Source: Haloarchaeobius sp. FL176 (GTDB taxonomy: Archaea; Halobacteriota; Halobacteria; Halobacteriales; Natrialbaceae). From it: DNA of 64,000 nucleotides. Under the pieces are notes generated by a model. It worked only from the letters and a program-made list of their open reading frames with translations. It ran no database searches and was not told the DNA's origin. Positions within the stretch are counted from its first letter, which is position 1. Each line of letters starts with the position of its first letter. The position numbers and the translations under genes are program-made. Positions 23,750 through 32,805 of the stretch are shown here, in pieces. The stretch lies in assembly GCF_024609245.1 (NCBI RefSeq), contig NZ_JANJYH010000002.1:372001-436000 (forward strand), given 5' to 3'.

Positions 23750-23941
23750 ATGACCGCAGTCGAGCCAGACCCAGACACACCGACCGAGAACGCCGCGGCG
23801 ACGTGTGCCACGTGTGGTGACCCCGTCGAGACGGACGAGTGGCATCCAGCCGCGACCACGAGGACCGACGATGGGGCCGTCCAGATACGCTCGTTCTGCG
23901 ACCGGAGCTGTCGCGACCGCTGGCGGGAGCGAACTGAGTAG
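23750..23941 (+). CDS. small zinc-finger-like protein
   Basis: A 63-residue protein with CATCGDPV (residues 19-26) and FCDRSCRDRW (residues 49-58). These two cysteine pairs suggest one treble-clef or FCS/MYM-like zinc knuckle. Such small zinc proteins are common and conserved in haloarchaea, often of unknown function and sometimes annotated DUF7576. A good ribosome-binding site (GAAGGGAG) lies just before the ATG. It converges on the Bat-like gene. Confidence 0.75.
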   Translation: MTAVEPDPDTPTENAAATCATCGDPVETDEWHPAATTRTDDGAVQIRSFCDRSCRDRWRERTE

Positions 23942-23991
23942 CCCGCCGACCGGGCCGTACGCCGCCTTGCAACGTTCGGACGCGGCCGCGG

Positions 23992-26310
23992 TCAGGAGCG
24001 CTCGCTCGCCGAGAGGTCACGCTCGCGGTCGGACGGGCTCGCCTCGAGCAGGTCCGTGAACAGCTTCCCCTGTGCCGTCCGGAGGTGCTCGTGGAACGTC
24101 GGCGAGGAGATGCCCAGTGTCGCCGCGATCTCCTCGGCGTCGTTCTCGCGCGGCCACTCGAAGTAGCCGTGCTGGAGCGCGGCCACCAGGGCCTCGTGCT
24201 GGCGGTCGGTGAGCTGCTCCTCCAGTGTCGACCGAAACTCCGAGACGCGCCGTTCGGGGCGCTTTCGCTCGCGCTTCGCCCGGAGGTCCACGGAATCGAA
24301 CATCTCCTCGAAGGACCCGACCAGCGACCGTACCGACGTCGACTTCGGGAGCTCCGCGACGAGTTCCGCCGAGCCGTCGTCGACGACGATCTCGCGGACG
24401 GTGCCCCCGTGCTCGGCGAGGAGCGTCGAGATCGGCGGGTCGACCACGGTCATCGTCACGAGCGCCTCCCCGGCGGCGCTGTCCAGCACGGAGAGCCCCT
24501 CGACGAGGTCGAACGACCGGATGGTGTCGAACAGCGTCTCGTCGGGGCTGCCGGTGATGGTGAAGTACTCGACGAAGGTGTGGTCGTCGAGCGCGGTCGC
24601 CCCCTCGAGTTCGGCGGTGACGCCGTGTTCCGCGACGGCCCGGAACATCGGATTGGAGCGGTCGTGGATGGTCAGCTCGAGCTGGACCGTGCCGTCGGCG
24701 ATGAGTGCGGCGCGGCGCTCGGTCGCGTTGATTGCGAGGCCGACGACGCTCCGGAGCTGCGAGAGCGCCTCCACGACGCCGTCGGTGAACGCGTCGGGCT
24801 TCGTCGCGAACATGGTCACGACGCCGTACTGCGAGCCCTTGTACGTGACCGGAACCGCAGCGGCCGACGCGAAGCCACAGTCCAGAGCTGCCTGGACCCA
24901 GGGCGATCTCGCGTCGAGCGCCGAGAGGTCACCGACACGTTCGACGGACTGTGACGCGGCCGCCTGGCCCGCCGGGTGGGGTGCCGCCTCGTTCATCGGC
25001 ACTGCCGCCGCCGGTTCGAACTCGCGGGGGCCCGCGTTCGCCGCCAGCTCGACCGTGTCACGCCGGGAGTCGACCCGGCCGAGCCAGGCCGCCGCGAACA
25101 GCGACGAATCGACGAGCTGGTCACAGACGGTTCGCTCGACCATCGTCCGGTTCGCGGCGTTGACGAGCGCCTCGTTCACGCTCTGGAGGACGCGGTTGAG
25201 CTGGGCCAGGCTCTCCAGCTCGTCCCGCTGGCGTTCGAGTGCCTGTTCCCGCTCCTTGCGTTCGGTCACGTCCCGGAAGTACACCGACAGCCCGGTCTTG
25301 GAGGGGTACGCCTGGACCGAGAACCACGTCGAGAGGGGTGGGAAGTACTCCTCGAAGGAGACCTGTCGCTGGGTCTCCATGGCGTGCTCGTATCGGTCCT
25401 GGAAGCGGCTGTCGACGGCGGCGGGGAAGCGGTCCCAGACCAGGTCGCCGATGGCGCTGTCGGGGTCGACTTGGATGAGCTCGGCGGCGCGTTCGTTGAC
25501 GTAGCGGAACCGGAACTCGGTGTCGAGCGCGAAGAAGGCGTCCGTAACCCGTTCGAGGTGGGACTCGAGTTCGGACTCCAGCCGCTCGCGCTGTGACACG
25601 TCGCGGACGACGCCCGTGTAGTGCGCCCCGGCGCTCGTCTCGAACCGGCCGAAGGTCGCGAGCACCGGCACCTCGTTGCCGTCGGCGTCGGTGGCGGTGT
25701 AGCGGACCGGCTGCCACTGGAGGCTCGCGTCGTCCTCGGAGCCGAACGGCGGCAGGAGAGTTCGGTCGCCGCCGTCCTCGGGCAGGAGCGTCGAGAGATG
25801 TTCGCCGACCAGTTCACCGTCCTCGAAGCCGAAGATGTTCGTCGTGGCAGGGTTGGTCTCGGTGATGTACCCGTCCGTGTCGACGGTCACGACGCCGTCC
25901 TGTGCGTGGTTGGCGAACACCGCGAAGCGGTTCGCGGCGTCGGTAACGTCGACGCTCGTGGAGACGTATGCGGCGAGCTCGCGGAACGGGACGGGCTGGT
26001 CTTCGGAGAGAGTGTGGAGGACCCCGTCGCCGACGACCTCGCTCGCGTCGCGGTCGCTGTCGGTCGTCACGTGGACGAACGGGACCCGGTCGGCGTGGGT
26101 GTCGTGAACGTCGGCGAGGCCCTCCCAGTTCGCGCGGACGTCGTCCTCGCAGACGACCACGCAGTCGGCGGCGTCGGCCCGGAGCCGCTCGTCGAGGGCC
26201 CCGACGGACCCGAGTGTCTCGACGGTGAGTCCCGAGCCCGGACCGTCCGGGAGCTTCGGTTCCGGAGTCGGGTCTGCGGTGAGATAGAGCACCCTGAACG
26301 CCTCGGTCAT
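23992..26310 (-). CDS. Bat-like regulator (receiver-like, PAS, PAS, GAF, HTH-10)
   Basis: A 772-residue bacterioopsin-activator-type regulator. Residues 1-115 are a degenerate receiver-like domain. PAS1 is about 125-245 (FANHAQDGVVTVDTDG to GVVRDVSQRERLE). PAS2 is about 255-370 (DAFFALDTEFRFRYVNERAA to YFRDVTERKEREQ). GAF is about 390-540. The Bat N-terminal-like sensor is about 545-690. The C-terminal HTH-10 is about 705-760 (LTDRQHEALVAALQHGYFEW, then EIAATLGISSPTFHEHLR). Such proteins activate bop-regulon and other oxygen/light-responsive genes. Possible targets in the window are hop and crtD-lyeJ-cruF. The start at 26310 avoids overlap with the divergent gene at 26458. Confidence 0.88.
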   Translation of the reverse strand: MTEAFRVLYLTADPTPEPKLPDGPGSGLTVETLGSVGALDERLRADAADCVVVCEDDVRANWEGLADVHDTHADRVPFVHVTTDSDRDASEVVGDGVLHTLSEDQPVPFRELAAYVSTSVDVTDAANRFAVFANHAQDGVVTVDTDGYITETNPATTNIFGFEDGELVGEHLSTLLPEDGGDRTLLPPFGSEDDASLQWQPVRYTATDADGNEVPVLATFGRFETSAGAHYTGVVRDVSQRERLESELESHLERVTDAFFALDTEFRFRYVNERAAELIQVDPDSAIGDLVWDRFPAAVDSRFQDRYEHAMETQRQVSFEEYFPPLSTWFSVQAYPSKTGLSVYFRDVTERKEREQALERQRDELESLAQLNRVLQSVNEALVNAANRTMVERTVCDQLVDSSLFAAAWLGRVDSRRDTVELAANAGPREFEPAAAVPMNEAAPHPAGQAAASQSVERVGDLSALDARSPWVQAALDCGFASAAAVPVTYKGSQYGVVTMFATKPDAFTDGVVEALSQLRSVVGLAINATERRAALIADGTVQLELTIHDRSNPMFRAVAEHGVTAELEGATALDDHTFVEYFTITGSPDETLFDTIRSFDLVEGLSVLDSAAGEALVTMTVVDPPISTLLAEHGGTVREIVVDDGSAELVAELPKSTSVRSLVGSFEEMFDSVDLRAKRERKRPERRVSEFRSTLEEQLTDRQHEALVAALQHGYFEWPRENDAEEIAATLGISSPTFHEHLRTAQGKLFTDLLEASPSDRERDLSASERS

Positions 26311-26457
26311 CACATCCTCCCGTTCCACGTCTCGCCCGGTAAATGCGTTGTGTCCCGCTGCATACCAGCTACTCGACTCCGGATTCGTATAAATCACTCC
26401 CGCAGCCGTCGGGCTCGGAGACAACCCATTTGAGCCTCGGTCCCCGACTGTACGGTG

Positions 26458-26964
26458 ATGGCCGACTCCAGACGCGTCGAGGTCCACTCCGGTCGTGAGG
26501 TCGTCGTCGACTTCGACCCGTCGCTCACGTTCGAGTGCGTCGACGACTGCACCTGGTGCTGTCAGCACGGCGTGTTGCTGTACGAGCCGGACTTCTTCGC
26601 GCTGGCCGAGCACGCGGACCTCGCCGACGCGACCACGGACTTCCGGGGAGAGGACTTCGTCCGCAAGGAGGAGAAAGAGCGCGAGGAACACGTCGGCGAG
26701 GACGGACAGGCCTGCTACTTCCTGCGGGACGATGGGCTCTGTACGCTCCACCTCGAGCACGACTGGAAGCCGGCTCGCTGTTCGGTGTTCCCGCTCGCGG
26801 TCACCGTCGAGGACGGCGACATCCACGTCGACATCCGCGACAGCGCCCACGAACACTGCGAGGGACTGGACGTCTCCGAGCGCAAGGTGATCGACAACCT
26901 CGACGCGTTCCTCCCCGAGGTGCTGTGGGAACTGGACGACCCGGCGAGCGACCGCGAACTGTAG
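26458..26964 (+). CDS. YkgJ-family cysteine cluster protein
   Basis: A 168-residue protein of the UPF0153/YkgJ (CxxCxxCC) group. The cluster FECVDDCTWCCQHGVLLYE (about 25-43), CYFLRDDGLCTLHLEHDWKP (about 83-102) and ARCSVFPLAV (about 103-112) give the typical spaced cysteines, thought to bind zinc or an Fe-S cluster. The middle contains the acidic FRGEDFVRKEEKE. Function is unknown in the family. A GTG three bases upstream of the ATG is an alternative start. Confidence 0.85.
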   Translation: MADSRRVEVHSGREVVVDFDPSLTFECVDDCTWCCQHGVLLYEPDFFALAEHADLADATTDFRGEDFVRKEEKEREEHVGEDGQACYFLRDDGLCTLHLEHDWKPARCSVFPLAVTVEDGDIHVDIRDSAHEHCEGLDVSERKVIDNLDAFLPEVLWELDDPASDREL

Positions 26965-27020
26965 GCTCGGTGCCGTCGTCGCTGACTGAAAGCAGCGTTT
27001 CACCCAGAGGAGGACATTTG

Positions 27021-27623
27021 GTGGCCAGTCACGTCGACTCACACGTGCAACGGCGTTCCCTCCTCACCGCGTTCGCAACCGGCGTCGCCGGCATCGCTGG
27101 CTGCGTCCAGGGACCCTTGGACGCTACGGGCGGCCGGTCGTCCGACCCGGGGAGCGATAGCTGGGGAGATACGCCGCCGTGCCCGACGTTCGACCCACGG
27201 GTGGACCGGACGGTCTGTACTGGCGCTGGGCAGTCGGCGCCGACAGCGACACCGGTCACGCTGACGCTGCCTGCGAAGGCATCGATCACTCCCGAGACGC
27301 AGTTCGACGTGGCGCTCCGTCCTGGCGGCGACGAGCCGGTGACGTTCGACCCCGCTGCCTGGGGCCTGTATCGGTACGAGGACGGCGAGTGGCGTGCCGT
27401 CGCGTCCGGGCAGTCGACCGGCCGGTACGCGACCGTCTACCCCGACGAACGGCACGACTGGGTGTTCGACGGCAGCGGCACGACGACCGAAGAGAAGACT
27501 GTCGTCCGTCACTCGTTCGCACCGGGCCGGTACGCTTTCGCCGTCACCGCGAGCGTCGGCCGGGGGTGGACGTTCGGCGACCGGTTCGAGTGCGTCGTCC
27601 TGTTCGGGGTGCGTGAGTCGTAG
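27021..27623 (+). CDS. Tat lipoprotein of unknown function
   Basis: A 200-residue exported protein. VQRRSLLTAFATGVAGIAGC (about residues 9-28) is a twin-Arg signal ending in a lipobox, so Cys28 is probably lipid-modified outside the membrane. The mature part is an Ig-like beta sandwich by its alternating strands (TPVTLTLPAKASITPETQFD, VVRHSFAPGRYAFAVTASVG). I know of no assigned function. The start is GTG 27021, supported by a strong ribosome-binding site GAGGAGG eight bases upstream. A start further up would run into the previous gene. Confidence 0.75.
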   Translation: MASHVDSHVQRRSLLTAFATGVAGIAGCVQGPLDATGGRSSDPGSDSWGDTPPCPTFDPRVDRTVCTGAGQSAPTATPVTLTLPAKASITPETQFDVALRPGGDEPVTFDPAAWGLYRYEDGEWRAVASGQSTGRYATVYPDERHDWVFDGSGTTTEEKTVVRHSFAPGRYAFAVTASVGRGWTFGDRFECVVLFGVRES

Positions 27624-27629
27624 CTGGCC

Positions 27630-28523
27630 TCACCCGACGAGTAGCCACGCGACGAACACGAGGGACCCGCCGAGGAAGGTGCTCCCGACGGCGTGGACGC
27701 GGAGCCGGTCGAGCAGGTGGTGTGCGTCGTCGGAGACCTGGGCGACCTCGTACACCTCGCCGCCGATCTCACAGCGCGGGAGGAAGTCCATCGCGACATG
27801 GAGGAAGACGCCTGCAGCGAAGCCGAAGACGGCGGCGGTGACCACCGGCTCGCCGGAGAGGTCGAGGAAGCTCGCCGGGATGGCGGTCAGCCCGACGCCC
27901 GTCGCGGGCAGCAGGATGACCGTCGGCGACTGCCCGTTGCTGGCGAGGCGGCGCGCGGCGGCGTAGCCGGCGGGCCCCTTGTGCGAGACGATGGCGAGCC
28001 CGAGGCCGACGCCGAGTTCCGGCATCGTGCCGTAGACGATGCCGATGATGACGCCGGCGGCGAGTGCGTGTGCGGAGAGCTCGACTGCCGTGTGGTCGAA
28101 GCCGATGTCGACGTGGGCGAAGCGATGGCCGAGCGTGTGCGAGCCGAAGCCAGTGAGCAGCCCGGCGGCGACGCCCGCGCCGGCGTACTTCATCGCCGTC
28201 GCGGGACTGGCCGCCCCCTGTGCGAGTCCGAAGGCCTGCGGGAGGAGAAAGAGCGCGGCACTGACGATCATGGCTCCCGAGGCGAGCCCGTAGCCCCAGA
28301 CGAGCGCCTTGGCGTGCTGGTCGCGGGCCTTGACTCCGAGCGGGATGGCGACCGCCATGGCGAAGAACGCGACCCACGCGATGCCGACGGGCTTCAAGGC
28401 GTCGGTGCTCGGCGCGGAGAGGGCGGCGGCAGCACTCAGTGCGAGGAGCAGCGCGACGGCGAGGAGCCCGACCCGCGAGAAGTCGTCGACGCTCCGCCAG
28501 CTGAACGTTTCCGTGGAACCCAT
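27630..28523 (-). CDS. ZIP-family divalent metal transporter
   Basis: A 297-residue membrane protein with eight predicted helices. The helix 4/5 metal path of ZIP transporters is visible: FDHTAVELSAHALAAGVIIG (about 143-162) and GLAIVSHKGPAGYAAARRLA (about 174-193). The His-rich motif SHTLGHRFAHVDIGFDH (about 128-144) precedes it. ZIP proteins take up Zn, Fe or Mn into the cytoplasm; the metal is not determinable. The ATG at 28523 begins MGSTETFSW. The frame's first start 12 nt upstream is less likely, because the AT-rich promoter TTAATAAG (28548-28555) needs spacing. Confidence 0.8.
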   Translation of the reverse strand: MGSTETFSWRSVDDFSRVGLLAVALLLALSAAAALSAPSTDALKPVGIAWVAFFAMAVAIPLGVKARDQHAKALVWGYGLASGAMIVSAALFLLPQAFGLAQGAASPATAMKYAGAGVAAGLLTGFGSHTLGHRFAHVDIGFDHTAVELSAHALAAGVIIGIVYGTMPELGVGLGLAIVSHKGPAGYAAARRLASNGQSPTVILLPATGVGLTAIPASFLDLSGEPVVTAAVFGFAAGVFLHVAMDFLPRCEIGGEVYEVAQVSDDAHHLLDRLRVHAVGSTFLGGSLVFVAWLLVG

Positions 28524-28595
28524 TGTTACTAACAATCCGATTCGAGTTAATAAGAGGTTCGATTGTCGTGGTCGCTTCCGAAGAACGACGGCCGG

Positions 28596-29285
28596 TTACC
28601 GTGTCGCGGACTTCCACTCGCGAAGGCCGACCACCGCGCCGTCGACGTCCTCGGCCGGACAGTCCGTGGCCGCCCAGACGAACATCGGGGCGACCTCGCT
28701 CGGGTCGCGCCCCGCGGGTCCCGAGAGGTCGGTCGCGACCTGACCGGGGTCGACACAGCCCGCGACGAACTCGGTGTCGGCAGCGAACGCGCGAGTGACC
28801 GCCTCGGCGGCCGCCTTCGAGACCGCGTAGGAGCCGATGCCCGGCTTGGCGTCCCGCGCGATGGAGCCGGTCGGGACGAGCAGGCGGCCCTCGTCGTTCA
28901 GGTGCGGGACCGCCTCGCGCAACGTGGCGAACACGCCACGCGCGTTCGTCCGCACGTGGTCGTCGAACGCCGAGTACGCCTCCTCGTGTACGGGCGTTTC
29001 GCCGGGGTCGCCGTGGTAGACCCCCGCGTTGGCGACGACGAGGTCGATGCCGCGACCGTCGCCGTCCCGCGAGGCCGTCTCCATGAGCCGCTCTACGTCG
29101 AACTCGTCGCGCACGTCCGCCCTGACGATGGTGACGGCGTCGCCGTGCCGCTCGGCCAGCTCGTCGAGGTCGTCCGGGTCACGGGCGCAGGCAGCGACGT
29201 GGGCCCCTGCCGCGACCAGTTCGTCCACGACCGCTTCGCCGATTCCACGACTCGCACCGGTGACGACCGCCGTCTTGTCGTTCAT
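28596..29285 (-). CDS. short-chain dehydrogenase/reductase
   Basis: A 229-residue classical SDR. The cofactor motif TGASRGIG is at residues 9-16, NAG near 86, catalytic Ser in PTGSIARD, and YAVSK (Tyr-x-x-x-Lys) near 152. The residue at the end of strand 2 sits in ACARDPDDL, where Arg suggests NADP. The substrate is unknown. It has the usual short C-terminus (VVGLREWKSATR). The gene stands alone, divergent from crtD with 212 nt between them and head-to-head in spacing with the ZIP gene's promoter. Confidence 0.88.
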   Translation of the reverse strand: MNDKTAVVTGASRGIGEAVVDELVAAGAHVAACARDPDDLDELAERHGDAVTIVRADVRDEFDVERLMETASRDGDGRGIDLVVANAGVYHGDPGETPVHEEAYSAFDDHVRTNARGVFATLREAVPHLNDEGRLLVPTGSIARDAKPGIGSYAVSKAAAEAVTRAFAADTEFVAGCVDPGQVATDLSGPAGRDPSEVAPMFVWAATDCPAEDVDGAVVGLREWKSATR

Positions 29286-29465
29286 ACCGCTCCTTCGGTC
29301 TCCGTCCGAAGGAAAGCATCGGTTCCGGTGGTCACCGCCCGCTTCCAGTCGTCTCGCGCCGTCGGCCGGTCGTTCCGCCGACGTACTCGGCCGGGACTAT
29401 CGCTCGCGGGGCCACCCGCCGTCGCTCGGGTTCGCCGTCCGACCACCCCAACAAGGTTTGCGGCG

Positions 29466-29474
29466 ACTTTATGC
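29466..29474 (+). promoter_or_regulatory. TATA box of the crtD-lyeJ-cruF operon
   Basis: ACTTTATGC is centred about 28 nt before the crtD ATG at 29498, which would give a leaderless transcript. It is the only strong AT-rich element in the 212-nt gap upstream of the operon. Confidence 0.55.
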
Positions 29475-29497
29475 GGGTCTCGTTACAACAGTCGGGT

Positions 29498-30982
29498 ATG
29501 AATTCCCTCGAAGGAGAGTCGGTCGTCGTCGTCGGGAGTGGGTTCGGTGGGCTCTCGACAGCCTGCTACCTCGCCGACGCCGGTGCGGACGTGACGGTCA
29601 TCGAGAAGAACGAACAGCTCGGCGGCCGTGCCTCCGTCCTCGAACGCGACGGGTTCCGGTTCGACATGGGGCCCTCCTGGTATCTGATGCCCGACGTGTT
29701 CGAGCGCTTCTTCGGCCACTTCGACCGCGAGCCGACCGACTACTACGGGCTGGAGCACCTCGACCCGCACTACCGGATGTTCTTCAAGGACGGCGACCAG
29801 GTCGACGTCACCCGCGACCTCGAACGCACGAAGCAGGTGTTCGAGTCGTACGAGACCGGTGCCGGCGAGGCGCTCGAACGCTACCTCGACAAGTCCAGGG
29901 AGAACTACGAGGTCGGCATGGAGCACTTCGTCTACGAGGACCGCGCCTCGTTCCGGGACTTCGTGGACATCGACGTGGCCCGCCAGGCCCGCGGCCTCTC
30001 GCTGCTCGGCTCGATGCAGGACCACGTCGAGAACTACTTCGACCACCCGAAGCTCCAGCAGATAATGCAGTACACGCTCGTGTTCCTCGGCGGCTCCCCG
30101 AAGAACACGCCGGCGCTCTACAATCTGATGAGCCACGTCGACTTCAACCTCGGCGTCTGGTATCCCGAGGACGGCATGGGTGGCGTCGTCGACGGCATCG
30201 TCGAGATGGGCGAGGAGCTGGGCGCGGAGTTCCTCGTCGACGAGCCGGTGACCGAGATCAAGGGCCGCTACGGCGGCTTCCTCGTCGAGACCGAGCGCGA
30301 CAAGCACCTCGCCGACATCGTCGTCAGCGACGCCGACTACGCCCACACCGAGCAGGAGCTGCTCCCACCCGAGAAACGGCAGTACAGCGCCGACTACTGG
30401 GACTCCCGCACCTACGCGCCCTCCGCGTTCCTCATGTACATGGGTGTCGAGGGAGACGTGCCCGAGCTGGAACATCACACGCTCGTGCTGCCGACGGACT
30501 GGAACCAGCACTTCGACCAGATCTTCGAGGAGCCCGCGTGGCCCGAGAACCCGGCGTACTACCTCTGTGTCCCGTCGAAGACCGACGACACGGTCGCACC
30601 CGAGGGATACAGCAACCTGTTCGTCCTCGTCCCCATCGCACCCGGGCTGGACGACGACGAGGAGACCCGCGAGTGGTACCGCGAGCTCATCCTCGACGAC
30701 ATCGCGGCCTTCACCGACACCGACCTCCGCGACCGCATGGTCGTCGAGGAGACGTTCTCCGTCTCGGAGTTCACGGACCGCTACAACTCGATGCAGGGGA
30801 CGGCCCTCGGGATGGCCCACACGCTGCCCCAGACCGCGATGTTCCGGCCGCCGCACCGCTCCGAGGCCGTCGACGGCCTCTACTTCACGGGCTCGTACAC
30901 GACGCCCGGCATCGGCGTCCCGATGTGCCTCATCAGCGGCGACATCACCGCCGACGCCGTGCTGGAGGACTACAGCGCGTAA
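29498..30982 (+). CDS. crtD: carotenoid 3,4-desaturase (CrtI/CrtD family), bacterioruberin pathway
   Basis: A 494-residue phytoene-desaturase-type flavoprotein. The N-terminal FAD motif is VVVVGSGFGGLSTACYLADA (about 9-28), then IEKNEQLGGRAS. The C-terminal FAD contact is YFTGSYTTPGIGVPMCLISG (about 462-481), the CrtI signature. Order crtD-lyeJ-cruF is the bacterioruberin cluster known from Haloarcula and relatives. There the enzyme desaturates C-3,4 of the elongated lycopene derivative. A role as general phytoene desaturase (crtI) cannot be excluded from sequence alone. The next gene starts 7 nt after the stop. Confidence 0.88.
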   Translation: MNSLEGESVVVVGSGFGGLSTACYLADAGADVTVIEKNEQLGGRASVLERDGFRFDMGPSWYLMPDVFERFFGHFDREPTDYYGLEHLDPHYRMFFKDGDQVDVTRDLERTKQVFESYETGAGEALERYLDKSRENYEVGMEHFVYEDRASFRDFVDIDVARQARGLSLLGSMQDHVENYFDHPKLQQIMQYTLVFLGGSPKNTPALYNLMSHVDFNLGVWYPEDGMGGVVDGIVEMGEELGAEFLVDEPVTEIKGRYGGFLVETERDKHLADIVVSDADYAHTEQELLPPEKRQYSADYWDSRTYAPSAFLMYMGVEGDVPELEHHTLVLPTDWNQHFDQIFEEPAWPENPAYYLCVPSKTDDTVAPEGYSNLFVLVPIAPGLDDDEETREWYRELILDDIAAFTDTDLRDRMVVEETFSVSEFTDRYNSMQGTALGMAHTLPQTAMFRPPHRSEAVDGLYFTGSYTTPGIGVPMCLISGDITADAVLEDYSA

Positions 30983-30989
30983 CCCGACG

Positions 30990-31880
30990 ATGAGCGGAGT
31001 CGTCACCAGTCTCGCATCGAGCCTCACCCGGGTGGTCCCCTCGGAGGACCGGCTCTCCGGCTACCTCCTCCGGCTCTCCCGGCCACGGTTCTGGTTCTAC
31101 CTCGCCGGGCCGGTCGTCGTCGGCGTCACCTACGCCGCGAGCGGCACCGCCGACCTGTTCACGCCGGTGACGCTCGCGCTGTTCGCGTACTTCCTCCTCC
31201 CGGCGAACGTGTTCCTCTACGGCGTCAACGACGCCTTCGACCGCGATATCGACGAGCACAACCCGAAGAAAGAGGAGAAGGAGGTGCGGTTCCGCCGGGA
31301 CGCCGTCGTCGGCGTCGTCGTCACGTTCACCGGCGCACTCGGCGCGCTGTTCCTGTTCGTCCTGCCGACCGCCGGCGTCCAGGTGCTCCTGCTGTACTTC
31401 TTCCTCGCCGTCGAGTACAGCGCGCCGCCGCTGCGGTTCAAGACGACGCCGTTCCTCGACTCGCTGTCGAACGGGCTGTACGCGCTCCCCGGCGTCATCG
31501 CGTTCGTCGCCGTCGCCGACGTGCTCCCGCCGATGGCGGCCATCGCGGGGGCGTGGCTCTGGACGATGGCGATGCACACGTTCTCCGCGATTCCGGACAT
31601 CGACCCGGACCGCGAGGCCGGCATCACCACGACCGCGACGTTCCTCGGCGAGCGGACCACCTACGCCTACTGCGGGCTGGTCTGGCTCGCCGCCGCAGCC
31701 GCGTTCGCGCTGGTGGACTACCGCCTCGGCCTGCTGCTCGGCGTCTACCCCCTGTTCGTCACCGGCGTCGCCCTCTCGGACGTGGCAGTCGACCGCGCGT
31801 ACTGGTGGTTCCCGTTCCTCAACACCGTCGTCGGAGCCGTCATGACGATGGGCAAGCTCTGGGTGATGGTGAATGGCTGA
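30990..31880 (+). CDS. lyeJ: lycopene elongase/hydratase (UbiA prenyltransferase)
   Basis: A 296-residue UbiA-type membrane protein. The first Asp-rich motif is YGVNDAFDRDIDEHNPKK (about 74-91, NDxxDxxxD). The second is AIPDIDPDREAGI (about 200-212, DxxxD). About eight helices are predicted. In bacterioruberin synthesis LyeJ adds C5 units from DMAPP to each end of lycopene and hydrates them. In Halobacterium, bacterioopsin is reported to inhibit this enzyme, so pigment and rhodopsin levels are linked. It sits between crtD and cruF, and its last 8 nt overlap the start of cruF. Confidence 0.9.
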   Translation: MSGVVTSLASSLTRVVPSEDRLSGYLLRLSRPRFWFYLAGPVVVGVTYAASGTADLFTPVTLALFAYFLLPANVFLYGVNDAFDRDIDEHNPKKEEKEVRFRRDAVVGVVVTFTGALGALFLFVLPTAGVQVLLLYFFLAVEYSAPPLRFKTTPFLDSLSNGLYALPGVIAFVAVADVLPPMAAIAGAWLWTMAMHTFSAIPDIDPDREAGITTTATFLGERTTYAYCGLVWLAAAAAFALVDYRLGLLLGVYPLFVTGVALSDVAVDRAYWWFPFLNTVVGAVMTMGKLWVMVNG

Positions 31881-32802
31881 GCCGAGCGGGGCCGACGGCG
31901 GGCCTCCGGACGCCCGCGATGGCGGCGGCTCCTCGGACAGCGTCGATGGCTTCGACCGCCGCGGGTTCGAGGCACGCCTCGACGAGCTCGTCCGCGAGCA
32001 CCGCTTCACCATCGCCGTCGTGTTCCCGCTCGTCGGCGCAGTCACGCTCGTCGCCAGCGCGGAGGGCTGGCTCCCCGAGCCGCTGGCGTTCAACCCGCTG
32101 TTCGTGCTGTTCGGCGTGCTCGTCATGCGGCTCCCGCTCGTCGCCGGCCTGCTCCCGCTCGTGGGCAAGCGCGCCGCGGCCAGCCTCGGCCTGCTGACGC
32201 TGTACGCATACGGCATCGAGCTCGTCGGTATCCGAACCGGCTGGCCGTACGGCCCCTTCGAGTACGAGGTCCCCCTGGGGCCGATGCTGTTCGGGGAGGT
32301 GCCGGTCGCGCTCCCGGTCTTTTTCTTCCCGCTGGTGCTCAACGCCTACCTGCTGATGCTGCTGTTGCTCGGCAGCCGAGCTCGCTCGCGGGCGGTTCGG
32401 CTGCTCGTCACCATCGCAGCGGTCGTCGCCATCGACCTCGTGCTTGACCCCGGCGCGGTCGCGGTGGACTTCTGGGAGTACGCCGCACACCCCGACGGCG
32501 TCGGCGGCTACTACGGCGTGCCGGTGTCGAACTACCTCGGCTGGGTGCTCTCGGCGACCGTCGCAGTCGTCGCGTTCGACGCGGCGTTCGCCCGGGAGGG
32601 GCTGCTCGACCGGCTGGAAGCCTGCGAGTTCATGCTCGACGACATGGTGAGCTTCGTACTGCTCTGGGGTGGCATCAACGCCCTCTACGGCAACTGGATA
32701 CCGGTGCTGCTCGCGGCCGGCTTCGGCGTCGGCCTGCTCGCGACCGACCGGTTCGACTTCGCCGTGGGCGACAGCGCGCTCGTCAGGGTCGTCCAGCGGT
32801 AG
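31873..32802 (+). CDS. cruF: bisanhydrobacterioruberin hydratase (CruF family)
   Basis: A 309-residue DUF422/CruF-type membrane protein with a disordered acidic N-terminus (1-35) and seven to eight helices. Family hallmarks are GIELVGIRTGWPYGPFEYEV (about 115-134) and DLVLDPGAVAVDFWEY (about 183-198). CruF hydrates the terminal double bonds to finish bacterioruberin, the C50 pigment that colours haloarchaea. It is translationally coupled to lyeJ through an 8-nt overlap. Confidence 0.88.
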   Translation: MAEPSGADGGPPDARDGGGSSDSVDGFDRRGFEARLDELVREHRFTIAVVFPLVGAVTLVASAEGWLPEPLAFNPLFVLFGVLVMRLPLVAGLLPLVGKRAAASLGLLTLYAYGIELVGIRTGWPYGPFEYEVPLGPMLFGEVPVALPVFFFPLVLNAYLLMLLLLGSRARSRAVRLLVTIAAVVAIDLVLDPGAVAVDFWEYAAHPDGVGGYYGVPVSNYLGWVLSATVAVVAFDAAFAREGLLDRLEACEFMLDDMVSFVLLWGGINALYGNWIPVLLAAGFGVGLLATDRFDFAVGDSALVRVVQR

Positions 32803-32805
32803 GGG

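Noticed and set aside
26311-27042. N-terminal extension of the Bat-like protein by 244 residues
   Set aside because: It would overlap the whole YkgJ gene on the other strand and carries no domain. The ATG at 26310 starts a receiver-like strand.
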